A DNA stretch of 64,000 nucleotides from Acetohalobium arabaticum DSM 5501 (GCF_000144695.1 NC_014378.1:1553833-1617832); one strand, 5' to 3'. Numbered from the stretch's first letter, positions 18,467 through 29,263 are shown. A program made the numbers and translations. Notes: generated from the sequence alone by a model not told the origin.

Positions 18467-19444
18467 TTATGCCAAGTCTTCCTCAGCTTTAGCAATTCTA
18501 TCCCGTGCTTCTTTTTTAACTTCCATTTTCAAATCCTTATTATCAGCTAACTCATCTAAAATTTCTTTTACTTCTAAGAAATTAAATTTTCCTGCTCCTT
18601 TAATACTTTGAGTAAAATCAGCCAACTTCTGGTTTCGATACTCATTTAATTCTATCTGACTGCGGTCTAACACTTCTTCTCCTGACTTAGCTGTATCCAA
18701 TTGGTGTAACCTAATGTCCATCCCCTCAGAGGTCAATTCAACCACTGCTACCTGAGGAATTCGATTTAATTCACTGGGATAGGCCCCCACCCGGACTATA
18801 CTACCGGGATTTAAACAATATTGCTGGTCAGCCATTTCTTCAATCCCAAATCCGGTATGGTAATGACCAGTAATGGTAATATCTGCTTCTGTAGCCCGAA
18901 TATCATCAATTAAAGTATAATCTATATCTATTCCCAGCGGCTGTGGCAGTAAAAAGCCGTGGACTAAATTAACTGCATAATCAACATCAGGCCTCTTCTC
19001 CAATAGATACTTATCAGGCTCATCACTACTATCCAAATCATAGTAATAAGGAGAGCCCTGCAGCTGAAGTCTTATTCCATCAGATTCAATTATTCTTTCT
19101 TCTCCAAAATTTAAGACTTCTACAATACCGGAAGCATCCAACAAACCAAGCATAGTTCGAGGCAAAGTAGTTGGATTATGGCCGTAAAGATCATGATTAC
19201 CGGCCACAATATAGATCGGCACTTCAAAATCACGCAGAAGCTGAATAAAATCACTGACTACTGAGGGAGCAGTATCCGGCCGGTCAAACAAATCTCCTCC
19301 ATGCAGAATAAAATCAACTTCTTTCTGTTTAACTATCTCTTTAATCTCTAATAATTTTTCTTTTAGAGCAGCAGAAAAATCATCTATTCTATTCTGAGGA
19401 GTAGTTCCGCGAATATGAGTATCAGTTAAAACCAGTATCTTCAA
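18467..19444 (-). CDS. sbcD: SbcD/Mre11-like exonuclease
   Basis: The 325-residue protein carries the Mre11-type phosphoesterase motifs: LVLTDTHIRG, LHGGDLFDRPDT, VAGNHDLYGHN, NLVHGF and TGHYHTGFG. It is shorter than Bacillus SbcD because the C-terminal cap is small. Its partner would be the three-gene SbcC-like ATPase that follows. It lies next to recA but is separated from it by a terminator. Confidence 0.87.
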   Translation of the reverse strand: MKILVLTDTHIRGTTPQNRIDDFSAALKEKLLEIKEIVKQKEVDFILHGGDLFDRPDTAPSVVSDFIQLLRDFEVPIYIVAGNHDLYGHNPTTLPRTMLGLLDASGIVEVLNFGEERIIESDGIRLQLQGSPYYYDLDSSDEPDKYLLEKRPDVDYAVNLVHGFLLPQPLGIDIDYTLIDDIRATEADITITGHYHTGFGIEEMADQQYCLNPGSIVRVGAYPSELNRIPQVAVVELTSEGMDIRLHQLDTAKSGEEVLDRSQIELNEYRNQKLADFTQSIKGAGKFNFLEVKEILDELADNKDLKMEVKKEARDRIAKAEEDLA

Positions 19445-19517
19445 CTACGTTACCTCCTTTTAATACTCCTTAATTTTAATTCTCGATAAGCAATTACAAC
19501 CCCTGCTTTAATTAATT

Positions 19518-19556
19518 AAAAAAGAACTTTCCACCATATATGGCTTCAAGTTCTTT
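19518..19556 (-). terminator. Intrinsic terminator of recA
   Basis: Minus strand stem AAAGAACTT with AAGTTCTTT (19521-19556), with an inner CCATATATGG palindrome, followed by TTTTTTAATT. Confidence 0.85.
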
Positions 19557-19574
19557 TTGGAGTTATTCCAAATC

Positions 19575-20624
19575 TTATTCTTCTTTCTCTTCAGTTTCAT
19601 TTTCTGTATCTTCAGCTTCTACCTCTTCTTGATCAATCATGCCTAATTCCTGCTTTACTTTCTTTTCAATTTCAGCTAATAACTCTGGATTCTCTTCTAA
19701 AGCCTCTTTAGAATTAGCTCGCCCTTGGCCTAAAGTCACATCATCACCATAAGAGTACCAAGCACCAGAACGTTCTACAATATCATGATCAACAGCCATA
19801 TCCAAAATACAGCCTGTCTTGGATATACCTGTACCATACATAATATCAAATTCTGCTGTCTTAAATGGTGGAGCTACCTTATTTTTAACTACTTTTACCC
19901 TAGTCTTATTCCCTAGGAATTCATCACCATCTTTGATAGCCTTTCTCCGCCTGATATCTAACCGTACGGAAGAATAAAACTTCAAGGCTCGTCCACCCGG
20001 CGTCGTTTCTGGATTACCAAACCTGACGCCGACTTTCTCACGAATCTGATTAATAAAGATACAGGTAGTCTTTGATTTACTGATAGTACCTGATAACTTC
20101 CGCATAGCCTGAGACATTAAGCGGGCTTGAAGTCCAACATGTGAATCTCCCATTTCTCCTTCAATCTCAGCTTCAGGTACTAAAGCTGCAACTGAGTCCA
20201 CTACTACAATATCAATTGCTCCACTGCGAACTAAGGATTCACAGATTTCTAATGCTTCCTCACCAGTATTAGGCTGTGAAATTAATAATTCATCTATATC
20301 TACCCCCAGATTCTTAGCATACTTAGGATCTAAAGCATGTTCAGCATCAATAAAAGCAGCAACACCATCCATCTTCTGTGTTTCAGCAATCATATGCAGA
20401 GCTACTGTCGTTTTACCGGAAGCTTCAGGCCCAAAGACCTCAACTATTCTGCCGCGAGGAATCCCCCCTACGCCCAGAGCTACATCTAATGATAAAGCAC
20501 CTGTAGGAATTGCTTCTACATCCAACGTATTTGCTTCTCCCAACCGCATAATCGAACCTTTACCATGTTCTTTTTCGATCTGTTTTAAAGTCCGTTTTAA
20601 AGCCTCCTCTTTCTCTTCTTTCAT
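19575..20624 (-). CDS. recA: Recombinase RecA
   Basis: RecA forms the filament that searches for homology and triggers LexA cleavage. The 349-residue protein has Walker [10 protein letters not shown], Walker [13 protein letters not shown], the L2 loop region [20 protein letters not shown] and an acidic tail. I start at the ATG at 20624, nine bases after AAGGAG; the TTG three codons upstream touches that site. It is a single gene with its own SOS promoter and terminator. Confidence 0.98.
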   Translation of the reverse strand: MKEEKEEALKRTLKQIEKEHGKGSIMRLGEANTLDVEAIPTGALSLDVALGVGGIPRGRIVEVFGPEASGKTTVALHMIAETQKMDGVAAFIDAEHALDPKYAKNLGVDIDELLISQPNTGEEALEICESLVRSGAIDIVVVDSVAALVPEAEIEGEMGDSHVGLQARLMSQAMRKLSGTISKSKTTCIFINQIREKVGVRFGNPETTPGGRALKFYSSVRLDIRRRKAIKDGDEFLGNKTRVKVVKNKVAPPFKTAEFDIMYGTGISKTGCILDMAVDHDIVERSGAWYSYGDDVTLGQGRANSKEALEENPELLAEIEKKVKQELGMIDQEEVEAEDTENETEEKEE

Positions 20625-20699
20625 TATTATCAACTCCTTAATTTAAAGTTCAATCGATTTTTAATTTCCATAAGCAATTTAAAGCAACATATCGTACAT

Positions 20700-20728
20700 A
20701 TTATAGAACAAATGTTCTTGAATTACAA
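20700..20728 (-). promoter_or_regulatory. recA promoter with LexA (SOS) box in the spacer
   Basis: Minus strand: TTGTAA (20723-20728), 17 bases, TATAAT (20700-20705). The spacer contains GAACATTTGTTC (20706-20717), a perfect match to the Gram-positive LexA box GAAC-N4-GTTC. Bound LexA would block polymerase directly. The leader to recA is about 70 bases. Confidence 0.9.
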
Positions 20729-20825
20729 TACAAAGATAGAAGAATATTAATTAAATTTCATTCTATATGTAACTTCCATAATCAATCTATTTTTCCTTGT
20801 TCTTGAAAAAAATATTACTCTTTAA

Positions 20826-22112
20826 TTATTCTTCAATTAGAGGAAAGGTTAATGATCCCTGAGGCATCAAAGTTACTGTCTCCACGCCATTTAAAATTTC
20901 TTCTGCCTTCTGATAGGCTTCCTTAGGAGTCTGGGCTGGAATCATTCCTGCATTTTCTATTACTTCATCAGCTAAATCACTAATTAAAATAACATTTGCT
21001 TTAGAAGCTATACTTACTGCTCGCAAAGCTACAAAACCAGCTATAGTGAAGTCCTCTTTTAAGGCCTCTCGTAAATTATCAACTCCAGAATAATCAAACC
21101 ACTTCATAAAATTATCAGGTCCTCCGCCGTCAGAACATTTACTACATAAAATAATTACTCCATCATCTCTGACAGCATATCCAGCATTATTAAGTCCTTT
21201 AACAGACTGATATAACTGAATATCTTTAGGATATCCACCACAACTAGAGATTACTAAATCACTTTTTGTTTCAACCGGAATTCCAAAGGCCTGCTCAACC
21301 ATCTTACAGCCTCTTTTAAAAGCTTTATTTAAATCTCCAGCTACCATAGCTAAGTACTCTTTATTGTCATTAACCACTACATTGATCATAAAGTCTGGAT
21401 TAACTTTTTCTGCTATTTCAAACATATCTTCTGCTACTGGATTCCCGTCTAATACTCCAGTCTTAACCTGCGGATTGACCCCAGAAGAATCGATATCCTT
21501 TAAAGCCAAAGAATGATTCTGCTGAATACTATCGTAACCACAGATACCAGGCATAATACTCTTGCGCCCACCACCAAAGCCTGCTAAGAGATGATAAACA
21601 ATCCCTCCGGTCAAAATGATCCGATCTGCTTCATAGACAGTTCTGTTGACAGCAATTTCAGTTCCTCGGCTACTTTCGCCTAAGTAAACCAGATCTTCAG
21701 CTGTGGCATCATGATTTTCAACTTTAACTCTATTATAAACTTCTGACCCTACCACCACTTCATCTTCCTCAGCAGTATGGGATCGGTGTGTCCCGGTAGA
21801 AATAACTATAGTAATATCCTCATCAGGAACTCCAATTTGATTCAATTCATCCACTAAAACAGGAAGATAACGGTCTGTTTTATAAGCTGAACGGGTAATA
21901 TCACTAACAATTATTACTACCGTCTCCCCTTGAGAAACAATATCTTTTAATGGCGGTGAACCAATAGGATCATTCAAAATACTTCTAAATTCTGCTTCAT
22001 AATCTTCAATTACAGATATTTTGTTGGGCTTAATTGATTGCATTTCAATTTCATCTGGAAATTGAAATGTTAACTTCTCTTCTCCGTATGGTAAATTATA
22101 ACTCTTTATCAT
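20826..22112 (-). CDS. larA: LarA-family nickel-dependent racemase
   Basis: LarA racemises lactate, and relatives act on other 2-hydroxy acids, using a nickel-pincer cofactor. The 428-residue protein shows STGTHRSHTAEEDE and VENHDATAEDL (histidines of the active site), GGIVYHLLAGFGGGRKSIMPG and QQNHSLAL. The cofactor genes larB, larC and larE are not in the window, so activity depends on genes elsewhere. Substrate could be another hydroxy acid. It sits alone upstream of recA. Confidence 0.85.
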   Translation of the reverse strand: MIKSYNLPYGEEKLTFQFPDEIEMQSIKPNKISVIEDYEAEFRSILNDPIGSPPLKDIVSQGETVVIIVSDITRSAYKTDRYLPVLVDELNQIGVPDEDITIVISTGTHRSHTAEEDEVVVGSEVYNRVKVENHDATAEDLVYLGESSRGTEIAVNRTVYEADRIILTGGIVYHLLAGFGGGRKSIMPGICGYDSIQQNHSLALKDIDSSGVNPQVKTGVLDGNPVAEDMFEIAEKVNPDFMINVVVNDNKEYLAMVAGDLNKAFKRGCKMVEQAFGIPVETKSDLVISSCGGYPKDIQLYQSVKGLNNAGYAVRDDGVIILCSKCSDGGGPDNFMKWFDYSGVDNLREALKEDFTIAGFVALRAVSIASKANVILISDLADEVIENAGMIPAQTPKEAYQKAEEILNGVETVTLMPQGSLTFPLIEE

Positions 22113-22244
22113 ACTTTCCCTCCTAGTTCCTCTACTACAATTTATTGTAGCAAGGTTATTAATTAATTCATCCTTTAATCAAAGCTACCCGGGGAGGCAG
22201 AGTAATCTATAGCGGCTGGGCTAAGAGATATGGTAAGACTATAA

Positions 22245-23642
22245 TTATTCTGAACTGGTCTGCTCTTGTTGGGGGCCAATTCCTTTTCTTTCTAAAATAA
22301 ACCCGCTTGTTCGGCTGTAGATTTTAATTATATCAACAGCTTCTAAAGCTACCTCAGGCTGAGGATTGCTAAAATGGAGTAAAGCAACTGTATAAGGAAT
22401 CTCTTTTTTGCTCTGCAGTCCTCGAATTCCGGCTGCTCCAGTAGTTCCAGCATCAATAATAGTCGTTCCCTGTTGTTGTTTTACTTCAAATTGATGGTCA
22501 TGGCCGTGTAATAAAACCGGAACTCTTCCTACAAAGCCTGAGGCTATTAAAAAATTATGGGTTGCCAATAAATCAGGTTCTGCCGGCTGTTCTGTAACTA
22601 ATTCTTCTAACTTCTGTTGATAAATACTTACCATTTCTGATTCAGGCGGCTTAATCTCTTTAGTAACTGCTGCCGGATCACCAATCCCAGCAATAGTGAG
22701 TCCGGATACCGTAACTGTATCTTCATCTAGAATAATCACATTATCAAATTCAGCCATCTTTTCAACAATTGTAGGGGAATCATGATTGCCAGGAACAAAG
22801 ACATAAGGTAAATCCAACTTTTCAATCCTCTCGAATAACTTTGCCTCTACTGGGGTTCCATAATCACTGATATCACCAGAATCTATAATTAAATCTACTT
22901 CAAAGCTTTTAACAGCTTTCTCTATAAAGTCCAAGGCTACCGGATTATTATGAATATCACTAACATGTAGCACCTTAGTTCCACCTTCTACCTCTCCTAA
23001 ACCACGCAGAGCCTCTACTTCATTAAACAGATTGGATATATTACTTGTTATTACTTCCATCTCTGTCCCCAATTTATCAATATTATTCAGTCCTTCTTCA
23101 ATTAAACTAATCATCCAGGGAGCTGCCGACAACATTCCCTGATAATTAGGGTCACTTAACCGATCAACATCATAAGTAAAATAAAGACCGGTAAATAAAA
23201 CTGAAAGAAGAATAAGCCCTACCAAACCACCGGCAAATAATCTAATCCAGTCCCTTGACCCCAGAATGATAACTCCCACTACTCCTCCCCCAAAAGCAAT
23301 TAAAAGTGTTCGAAGGATAAACAGCTGGATAATCTCACTTGCCTTTACCTTAATCCCGGCTATAAACTCCTCTTTATCACTAATATTATTCAGCAGCTTT
23401 TCTAACCGGTCAGGATTTATATTCAATACATCTATCTTTAGCGATAAAGGAATAAAATGGGTATCAGCAATTAATTTTCCTACAGGAGGAAAGTTAATCT
23501 CTGTTACTGTATCAGCAGAAATTTTAGTCTCTATTTCAACTTCAAAGGCACTTAATCTATAAATAGTACTACTCATTAAATTAACTGCAACTACTGTTGT
23601 TAAGATAGCAATTAAGATCAGAATGATTATCTCCTGTTTCAT
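22245..23642 (-). CDS. Membrane-anchored metallophosphoesterase
   Basis: The 465-residue protein has an N-terminal helix (EIIILILIAILTTVVAVNLM), a roughly 65-residue loop, and two more helices (LLIAFGGGVVGVIILGS and LFAGGLVGLILLSVLFTGLYF). A calcineurin-like domain follows from about residue 225: LHVSDIHNNPVAL, IDSGDISDYG, VPGNHDSP, ATHNF and LLHGHDHQFEV. All metal motifs are present. The catalytic part probably faces outside or the periplasm. No substrate can be read from the sequence. The gene follows cinA by 24 bases. Confidence 0.82.
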   Translation of the reverse strand: MKQEIIILILIAILTTVVAVNLMSSTIYRLSAFEVEIETKISADTVTEINFPPVGKLIADTHFIPLSLKIDVLNINPDRLEKLLNNISDKEEFIAGIKVKASEIIQLFILRTLLIAFGGGVVGVIILGSRDWIRLFAGGLVGLILLSVLFTGLYFTYDVDRLSDPNYQGMLSAAPWMISLIEEGLNNIDKLGTEMEVITSNISNLFNEVEALRGLGEVEGGTKVLHVSDIHNNPVALDFIEKAVKSFEVDLIIDSGDISDYGTPVEAKLFERIEKLDLPYVFVPGNHDSPTIVEKMAEFDNVIILDEDTVTVSGLTIAGIGDPAAVTKEIKPPESEMVSIYQQKLEELVTEQPAEPDLLATHNFLIASGFVGRVPVLLHGHDHQFEVKQQQGTTIIDAGTTGAAGIRGLQSKKEIPYTVALLHFSNPQPEVALEAVDIIKIYSRTSGFILERKGIGPQQEQTSSE

Positions 23643-23666
23643 CTAAATACCACCTATCAATTCTAT

Positions 23667-24917
23667 TTATAGAACAATACTGCCTTCCAAATATCTTCTT
23701 AACTTATCTAAAGTATATTGGGAAGTAAGATACTTAATCTGTTTTCTACTTCCGTGGAATTTAAACTTAAAGCTTCCGACCTTTTTATCATCAGCCAGTC
23801 CCATGTAGACCAATCCCACCGGCTTCTCTTCACTGCCTCCAGTAGGACCGGCAATTCCAGTAACTGCTATGCCTAAATCTGTATCGGCCAATTCTTTAAC
23901 ACCTTCAGCCATCTCACAGGCAGTTTCTCTACTGACAGCACCATATTCTGATAGCGTTTCCTCCTTAACTTGAACTAAATCTTTTTTGGCTTGATTACTA
24001 TAGACTACAACTCCCTGCTTAAAGTAATCAGAACTTCCGGATACATTAGTAATCCTATGGCCTATTAATCCTCCAGTACAAGATTCAGCTACTGCTAAAG
24101 TTAGTACTTCTTCTCTCAACCTATCTCCAACTACTTTCTCCATAGTTTCATCATCAATACCGAATATATCATCGCCTAACCTTTCTCTTAATTCAGCTTC
24201 AACTTGATTAATTAAGTTATCTGCCATCTTTTGATTGCCAGCTTTAGCTGTCAAACGAAGATGAACTTCAGCTTTATCAGACAAAAGAGCAACTGTCGGA
24301 TTAGTCTGCGAATCCAGAATATCCTTAATCTCTGTTTCTAGTGAGGATTCACCATAGCCGCAGACTCTCAAAACTTTAGATTTAATCAGCTCTTTACTAC
24401 CTGCTTTATCATGTAAATAAGGAATTACTTTTTTATTCATCATCTGCTTCATCTCCGGCGGAACTCCCGGCATAGAAATCACGGTCTTTCCATTACGTTC
24501 AATAATGATTCCCGGCGCAGTTCCCCGAGAATTGATAATAGGCTCTGCTCCAGCAGGCAAGTAAGCTTGACTGAGATTATTAACAGTCATTTCCCGTTCT
24601 AATTCGGCAAAGAATCCTCTAATCTGTTCTTCCAATTTCTCATCTTTAATCAAATCAACTCCCATAACTTCAGCAACTGCTTCTCTAGTCAGATCATCAT
24701 CGGTAGGCCCTAATCCACCAGTGGTAATCACTATATCTGAATGTTCTAAACTCCTTTTTAATACCTTCTGTAACCGCTCTTGATTATCTCCTACTGTCAT
24801 CTGATAATATAGATCAATACCTAAATCAGCCAGCTTTTCAGCAATATAGGCAGAATTGGCATCAACAATCTGGCCTAATAATAATTCAGTTCCAATTGAG
24901 ACTATTTCTGCTCTCAT
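23667..24917 (-). CDS. cinA: CinA-family nicotinamide-nucleotide amidase
   Basis: The 416-residue protein has both CinA domains. The first is molybdopterin-binding-like (SIGTELLLGQIVDANS, ITTGGLGPTDDDLTREAV). The second is the C-terminal NMN deamidase domain (AVAESCTGGLIGHRITNVSG, then GIAGPTGGSEEKPVGLVY) with its catalytic Ser and Lys region. It salvages deamidated pyridine nucleotides. In many Firmicutes cinA sits near recA; here larA and a phosphoesterase lie between. Confidence 0.94.
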   Translation of the reverse strand: MRAEIVSIGTELLLGQIVDANSAYIAEKLADLGIDLYYQMTVGDNQERLQKVLKRSLEHSDIVITTGGLGPTDDDLTREAVAEVMGVDLIKDEKLEEQIRGFFAELEREMTVNNLSQAYLPAGAEPIINSRGTAPGIIIERNGKTVISMPGVPPEMKQMMNKKVIPYLHDKAGSKELIKSKVLRVCGYGESSLETEIKDILDSQTNPTVALLSDKAEVHLRLTAKAGNQKMADNLINQVEAELRERLGDDIFGIDDETMEKVVGDRLREEVLTLAVAESCTGGLIGHRITNVSGSSDYFKQGVVVYSNQAKKDLVQVKEETLSEYGAVSRETACEMAEGVKELADTDLGIAVTGIAGPTGGSEEKPVGLVYMGLADDKKVGSFKFKFHGSRKQIKYLTSQYTLDKLRRYLEGSIVL

Positions 24918-25010
24918 CCTATCCCTCCCAGATTCATAATCATCATAACTATCATATCATAGATAAACGATATTTAACAGTCATTTAACCTCGATTTAAA
25001 CCGAAATAGA

Positions 25011-25039
25011 TTGACTATATATTACTGGATTGATATAAT
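25011..25039 (+). promoter_or_regulatory. Sigma-A promoter of the DUF3786 gene
   Basis: TTGACT (25011-25016), 17 bases, TATAAT (25034-25039). The transcript would start almost at the ribosome site, giving a very short leader. Confidence 0.82.
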
Positions 25040-25059
25040 TAGCTAGGAGGTGAAATTAA

Positions 25060-25689
25060 TTGTCTTTATCCGATAATCAGACTGATTCTGCAGGATATAA
25101 ACAGGCCATTGAGAAAGCTACTGAAAGATTAGCCCGAACTGAACCAGAGGATATCGTCCATAAAACCGGAGTTGAATTCAGAAATAAAGAGAATGAGTTT
25201 GTTCTTACTGCCTTTAATCAAAGATACTATATTAAATACCCCACAGGAGAAATAGATGATTCTGAAGCCGAATTGCCAGTAACTACTGGTCTAAAAATAA
25301 TTATACTACACTTTTTACTCACTGGAAATGACTGGCCGTTAGGAAATGAATTAATTTCCTTTAGAGAATTACCAGATGGAACTCCTTATAAAGATGCTTT
25401 TCAGCGGGAAGCAGTTAAACCAATAATAGATAGCTTCTGTCATAAACCACAGAAACTGAAGAAAGCCGCCCAGAAATTAGGTGCTGAATTTACCGACAGA
25501 AGTGATTTAGGATTTACTATCAATACCCTACCCACTATTCCTCTTACTTATCTTATCTGGTTAGGTGATAAGGAGCTTAATGGAGGAGCAAATATCCTCT
25601 TTGATTCTTCAATCATGACCAAACTCCATACAGAAGATATAGCATTTCTAGGCGAATATACTACAAAACTATTGCTAAGGTTTAGTTAA
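25060..25689 (+). CDS. DUF3786 protein
   Basis: The 209-residue soluble protein matches the DUF3786 family by eye: LKIIILHFLLTGNDWPLGNELISFRELPDG, ending with LTYLIWLGDKELNGGANILFDSSI and HTEDIAFLGEYTTKLL. Members occur in anaerobes, often near corrinoid or C1-metabolism genes, and their function is unknown. Start is TTG, seven bases after AGGAGGTG. It is divergent from cinA with its own promoter. Confidence 0.78.
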   Translation: MSLSDNQTDSAGYKQAIEKATERLARTEPEDIVHKTGVEFRNKENEFVLTAFNQRYYIKYPTGEIDDSEAELPVTTGLKIIILHFLLTGNDWPLGNELISFRELPDGTPYKDAFQREAVKPIIDSFCHKPQKLKKAAQKLGAEFTDRSDLGFTINTLPTIPLTYLIWLGDKELNGGANILFDSSIMTKLHTEDIAFLGEYTTKLLLRFS

Positions 25690-25782
25690 TTCATGAACCA
25701 ACATGACTAATTTATAAAACTTTTTAAAACGGCTCATATAATTTCTTTATATATTTGATCATGCTTCAAACCTTAACATAAT

Positions 25783-25811
25783 AAAAAAGCATACCCTTTA
25801 CTCAGGTATGC
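25783..25811 (-). terminator. Intrinsic terminator after fabH
   Basis: Minus strand stem GCATACC with GGTATGC (loop about nine bases) followed by TTTTTTATT. It lies 80 bases beyond the fabH stop. Confidence 0.75.
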
Positions 25812-25893
25812 CACTTAATTAAAAATATATTAAAATTAAGTTAATAAGAAGTATATCTGATTAAAATAGATATGTCACTTAGTCAAGAAGAAC

Positions 25894-26889
25894 TTAATAA
25901 GACCATTCAATAACATTTGCTCCCCAGGTTAATCCGGCCCCAAAACCAACAAAGAGGATCTTATCTCCTTTATCTATTTTATCAGCCTGTACGGCTTCAG
26001 CCAAAGCAATCGGAATTGAGGCTGCAGAAGTATTTCCGTACTTATCAAGATTAATAAAGACCTCCTGTTCATTTAAGTTCAACCGTTTAGCAGCAGCATC
26101 TATAATTCGAATATTGGCCTGATGGGGAATGAAAAAATCAATATCTTCAGCAGTCAAACCTAGTTCTTTTAACACCTGTAGTGCTGCTTTAGCTACAATT
26201 CTAACTGCAAATTTAAAGACAGCATTTCCGTCCATCTCTAAATAATGGAGATCATTTTCAATAGTCTTTTGTGAAACCGGCCTCTTTGAACCTCCTGCCG
26301 GCATCTTTAATAGATCACTATCTGAACCATCAGCTCCTAAGATACTACCTAAAATCCCGCCTGACTCTACTGGCTGAACTACGGCTGCTCCTGCCCCATC
26401 GCCAAATAGAATACAAGTATTTCTATTATTCCAATCAAGAATCTTCGAGATTGTTTCTGCTCCTATAACTAATATATTATCATAGGCTCTGCTAGCTATA
26501 AACTGACTGGCTACTGATAATCCATAAGCAAAGCCTGAACAAGCAGCTTCCAGATCAAAGGCAGCAGCTTCTGTAGCATTTAGTCTATCCTGTAGAAGAC
26601 AGGCTGTAGCTGGAAAGAGCATATCCGGAGTCATAGTCGCTACTAAGATTAAATCTAAATCTTCAGCATCCAATTCAGCATCAGATAAAGCCTTCTTAGC
26701 TGCTTTAAAAGCTAAATCTGATGTAGCCTCATTATCATCTGCAATTCTTCTCTCTTCAATTCCTGTTCTACTTTTAATCCACTTATCGCTGGTTTCAAGC
26801 ATTTCCTCCAAATCATAGTTGGTTAAGATATTTTTGGGTACATAATAGCCTACTCCAGTAATTCCTGCTTTTCTTACCTTCTTAGTCAT
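25894..26889 (-). CDS. fabH: Beta-ketoacyl-ACP synthase III
   Basis: FabH joins acetyl-CoA or a branched acyl-CoA to malonyl-ACP to start fatty acid synthesis. The 331-residue protein shows the catalytic Cys in EAACSGFAYGL, His in FIPHQANIRIID and Asn in KYGNTSAASIPIA. It is not with other fab genes here, so it may be an extra copy. Confidence 0.94.
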   Translation of the reverse strand: MTKKVRKAGITGVGYYVPKNILTNYDLEEMLETSDKWIKSRTGIEERRIADDNEATSDLAFKAAKKALSDAELDAEDLDLILVATMTPDMLFPATACLLQDRLNATEAAAFDLEAACSGFAYGLSVASQFIASRAYDNILVIGAETISKILDWNNRNTCILFGDGAGAAVVQPVESGGILGSILGADGSDSDLLKMPAGGSKRPVSQKTIENDLHYLEMDGNAVFKFAVRIVAKAALQVLKELGLTAEDIDFFIPHQANIRIIDAAAKRLNLNEQEVFINLDKYGNTSAASIPIALAEAVQADKIDKGDKILFVGFGAGLTWGANVIEWSY

Positions 26890-26975
26890 TAATTCTCTCC
26901 CCCATTAACACCTCGACTTTTTTATAGTATTAGTCTAATCATAACATTTATATACAATATTGTTAATAAAGTAAG

Positions 26976-27003
26976 ACGGCCAAATCATGCATAATTTGGC
27001 CGT
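26976..27003 (-). terminator. Hairpin after the chemoreceptor gene
   Basis: A 10-pair stem (ACGGCCAAAT with ATTTGGCCGT) lies just past the chemoreceptor stop. The minus-strand T tract is weak (CTTACTTTATT), so some read-through to fabH is possible. Confidence 0.65.
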
Positions 27004-27014
27004 TCTTTTAAGCT

Positions 27015-28967
27015 TTATTCAATTTCAAAGCGGTCTACTAATTCTTTTAATTCTCCTGCCATCTGGGATAACTGCTGAGCTAAAGTAGACATCTCCTGTG
27101 TAGCCTCTGCCTGTTCTTCGGAAGTTTTAGAAATCTCATGGCTACCGTCAGCCAAACTCTGTCCTGTCTCAGCTACTGTCTGAATCTGAGCAGTAATATT
27201 TTGAATCTTATCGGCAATTTCCTGAAAAGCCTCTCCAGTTTGGTTCACCATTTCTGCCCCTGCTTCAATTTGATCACTATTCTCCTGAATAGTAGTTACA
27301 GTCTGACCAGTCTGGGAAGTTAATTCCTCAATTATATTCTTAATATTTTCTACCGATTTTTGTGTTTCCTCTGCCAATTCTCTTATTTCCTCTGCAACAA
27401 CAGCAAATCCGTGTCCAGCTTCCCCTGCTCTAGCAGCTTCAATTGCTGCATTCAAGGCTAATAAATTTGTCTGATCAGATATATCAGAAATCACATCAAT
27501 GATATTTTCAATCTTTAAAGAATAAGAATTTAGTTCTTCAATTGCCTGTTGTGACTTTGAAGAAGTCTGGAGTATCTCTTCCATTTTCTGCTGGGTATCC
27601 TTCATATCTTCTAATCCATTCTGGGCTAAATCACTAATCTCATCAGCCGATCGGGCCATATCCTGGGCATTTGTACTTAACTGATCAACACTGGAAGTAA
27701 ATTCTTCCGTTAAAGCCGTAGCTTCTTCTACTGCAGCTGCTGTTTGTTGGCTGCTAGCAGACAGCTCTTCACTGGTAGATAGAGTTTCGGCTGCTGTCTT
27801 TTCTGTTGTCTGAATAATATTCCGTAAATCATTAATCATAGTATTAAAACTATCGCTTAATCTGCCAATCTCATCTTCTCCTTGATAGTCTGAATAAACA
27901 GACAGATTACCTTCAGCCGCCTCTTCCATTAAACCAACAAGATTGAGAATTGGAGTTGTAATCTTGTTAGCTGCAAAATACATGGCAGTTATTACTAATA
28001 AGATTAGGCCGACAGCAATAATAATATTCTTATATCCTACACTTGAGACAAAGCCCATAGCCTCTTTTTTATTATGAACAGTAATTACAGCCCAATTATC
28101 AGAGTCACCTTTTAATTCAATAGGATAGTAAGCACTGATTACTCCTTCTCCTTCATTATTAGCATATTCTGCAACACCTGATCTACCGTTTAACGCTTCA
28201 TTAGTTATTTCCTTTAGTTTCTCAGGAACCTCTATTTTACGCAGCTCTGTCTTCTGATTTCCTTCTTCATCTAATACCACATTACCATTACTGTCTTTAA
28301 CCAACACCTTTTTGGTCATCTTTCGATAATTATAAAGCTGAGAAACCTGCTTTTTATTCGGATGAGCAATTACAACTCCTTGACCATCAATTATGTAGGC
28401 ATGGCTTCCCTTTCCGAGGCTAAGTTCCTCTACTAGTTTTTGTAAATGATCCAGTTTGAGATCAGCACCAAAAATCCCTTGTAAACCTCTCTGGTCATAA
28501 ATCGGCATAATTATTGAAGTAACAGGAATATTATCCTTTAAGGTAAAATAGGATTTGCTGATAAATGGATCCTTAGTTTCCATGATCTTCTTAAACCACC
28601 AGCGGCCCGACCTGTTACCTAATGTTCCGCTGCTTCTTGCAGTCTGCATTCCGGTAGTATCCTGAATATAGAATAATTTAAAGTAAGGATTCTGCTCAAT
28701 CGTCTCTTTTAATACAGCTTCCTGTTTGCTGCCTTCAAAGCTTATAATATCAGAATTCTTTGTTAGCCGCTCTGATATTTTATAAGCTTTATTCATAAAT
28801 TCCTCTACATTATTGGAGATACTGTGGGCTAATGTTAAGTTCTCCTCTTTAACTCTACTTTCAAACCCAGAAGAAATAAAGTAATAATTCATTAAATTAG
28901 AAACAATAAAAGGAATTAAGATAAGTACTAAAGTAATTAAAATCAATTTTTTCTTAATTGAGTTCAT
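27015..28967 (-). CDS. Methyl-accepting chemotaxis protein with Cache sensor
   Basis: The 650-residue receptor has an N-terminal helix ([20 protein letters not shown]), an extracellular double-Cache region (about 35-310, with the [12 protein letters not shown] and [15 protein letters not shown] segments), a second helix ([17 protein letters not shown]), HAMP (about 345-395) and a signalling domain whose tip reads [15 protein letters not shown]. Start at the ATG at 28967 is favoured by the AAAGGTGGTG site. Ligand unknown. No che genes are nearby. Confidence 0.93.
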   Translation of the reverse strand: MNSIKKKLILITLVLILIPFIVSNLMNYYFISSGFESRVKEENLTLAHSISNNVEEFMNKAYKISERLTKNSDIISFEGSKQEAVLKETIEQNPYFKLFYIQDTTGMQTARSSGTLGNRSGRWWFKKIMETKDPFISKSYFTLKDNIPVTSIIMPIYDQRGLQGIFGADLKLDHLQKLVEELSLGKGSHAYIIDGQGVVIAHPNKKQVSQLYNYRKMTKKVLVKDSNGNVVLDEEGNQKTELRKIEVPEKLKEITNEALNGRSGVAEYANNEGEGVISAYYPIELKGDSDNWAVITVHNKKEAMGFVSSVGYKNIIIAVGLILLVITAMYFAANKITTPILNLVGLMEEAAEGNLSVYSDYQGEDEIGRLSDSFNTMINDLRNIIQTTEKTAAETLSTSEELSASSQQTAAAVEEATALTEEFTSSVDQLSTNAQDMARSADEISDLAQNGLEDMKDTQQKMEEILQTSSKSQQAIEELNSYSLKIENIIDVISDISDQTNLLALNAAIEAARAGEAGHGFAVVAEEIRELAEETQKSVENIKNIIEELTSQTGQTVTTIQENSDQIEAGAEMVNQTGEAFQEIADKIQNITAQIQTVAETGQSLADGSHEISKTSEEQAEATQEMSTLAQQLSQMAGELKELVDRFEIE

Positions 28968-29263
28968 TAAAGCCACCACCTTTTTATAACTACACAATGC
29001 AAATTTTATTCCATAACTCCAAGGATAGAATACTGGATATTAGTGATGACTTCTGGATTACTCTAACAGTAATTACACTTCTTATTTGTAGTTTTATCCT
29101 TTTACTATAAAATCAATCCATCTATTGGTTATTCTTCATTCCTAAACTATAAAATTATTAAGATTTATACAAATCGTAATAATAGGTTATTACTGCTAAA
29201 TAATCATATATTAAACACCTAATTAACCCATTGATCACTTCCGATATTTTAAACCTTAATTAT
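28968..29263. other. Non-coding gap upstream of the chemoreceptor
   Basis: This AT-rich gap must hold the chemoreceptor promoter and the end of the moaD-like transcript. I see no clear hairpin with a T tract, no riboswitch, and no confident promoter pair. Confidence 0.5.
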
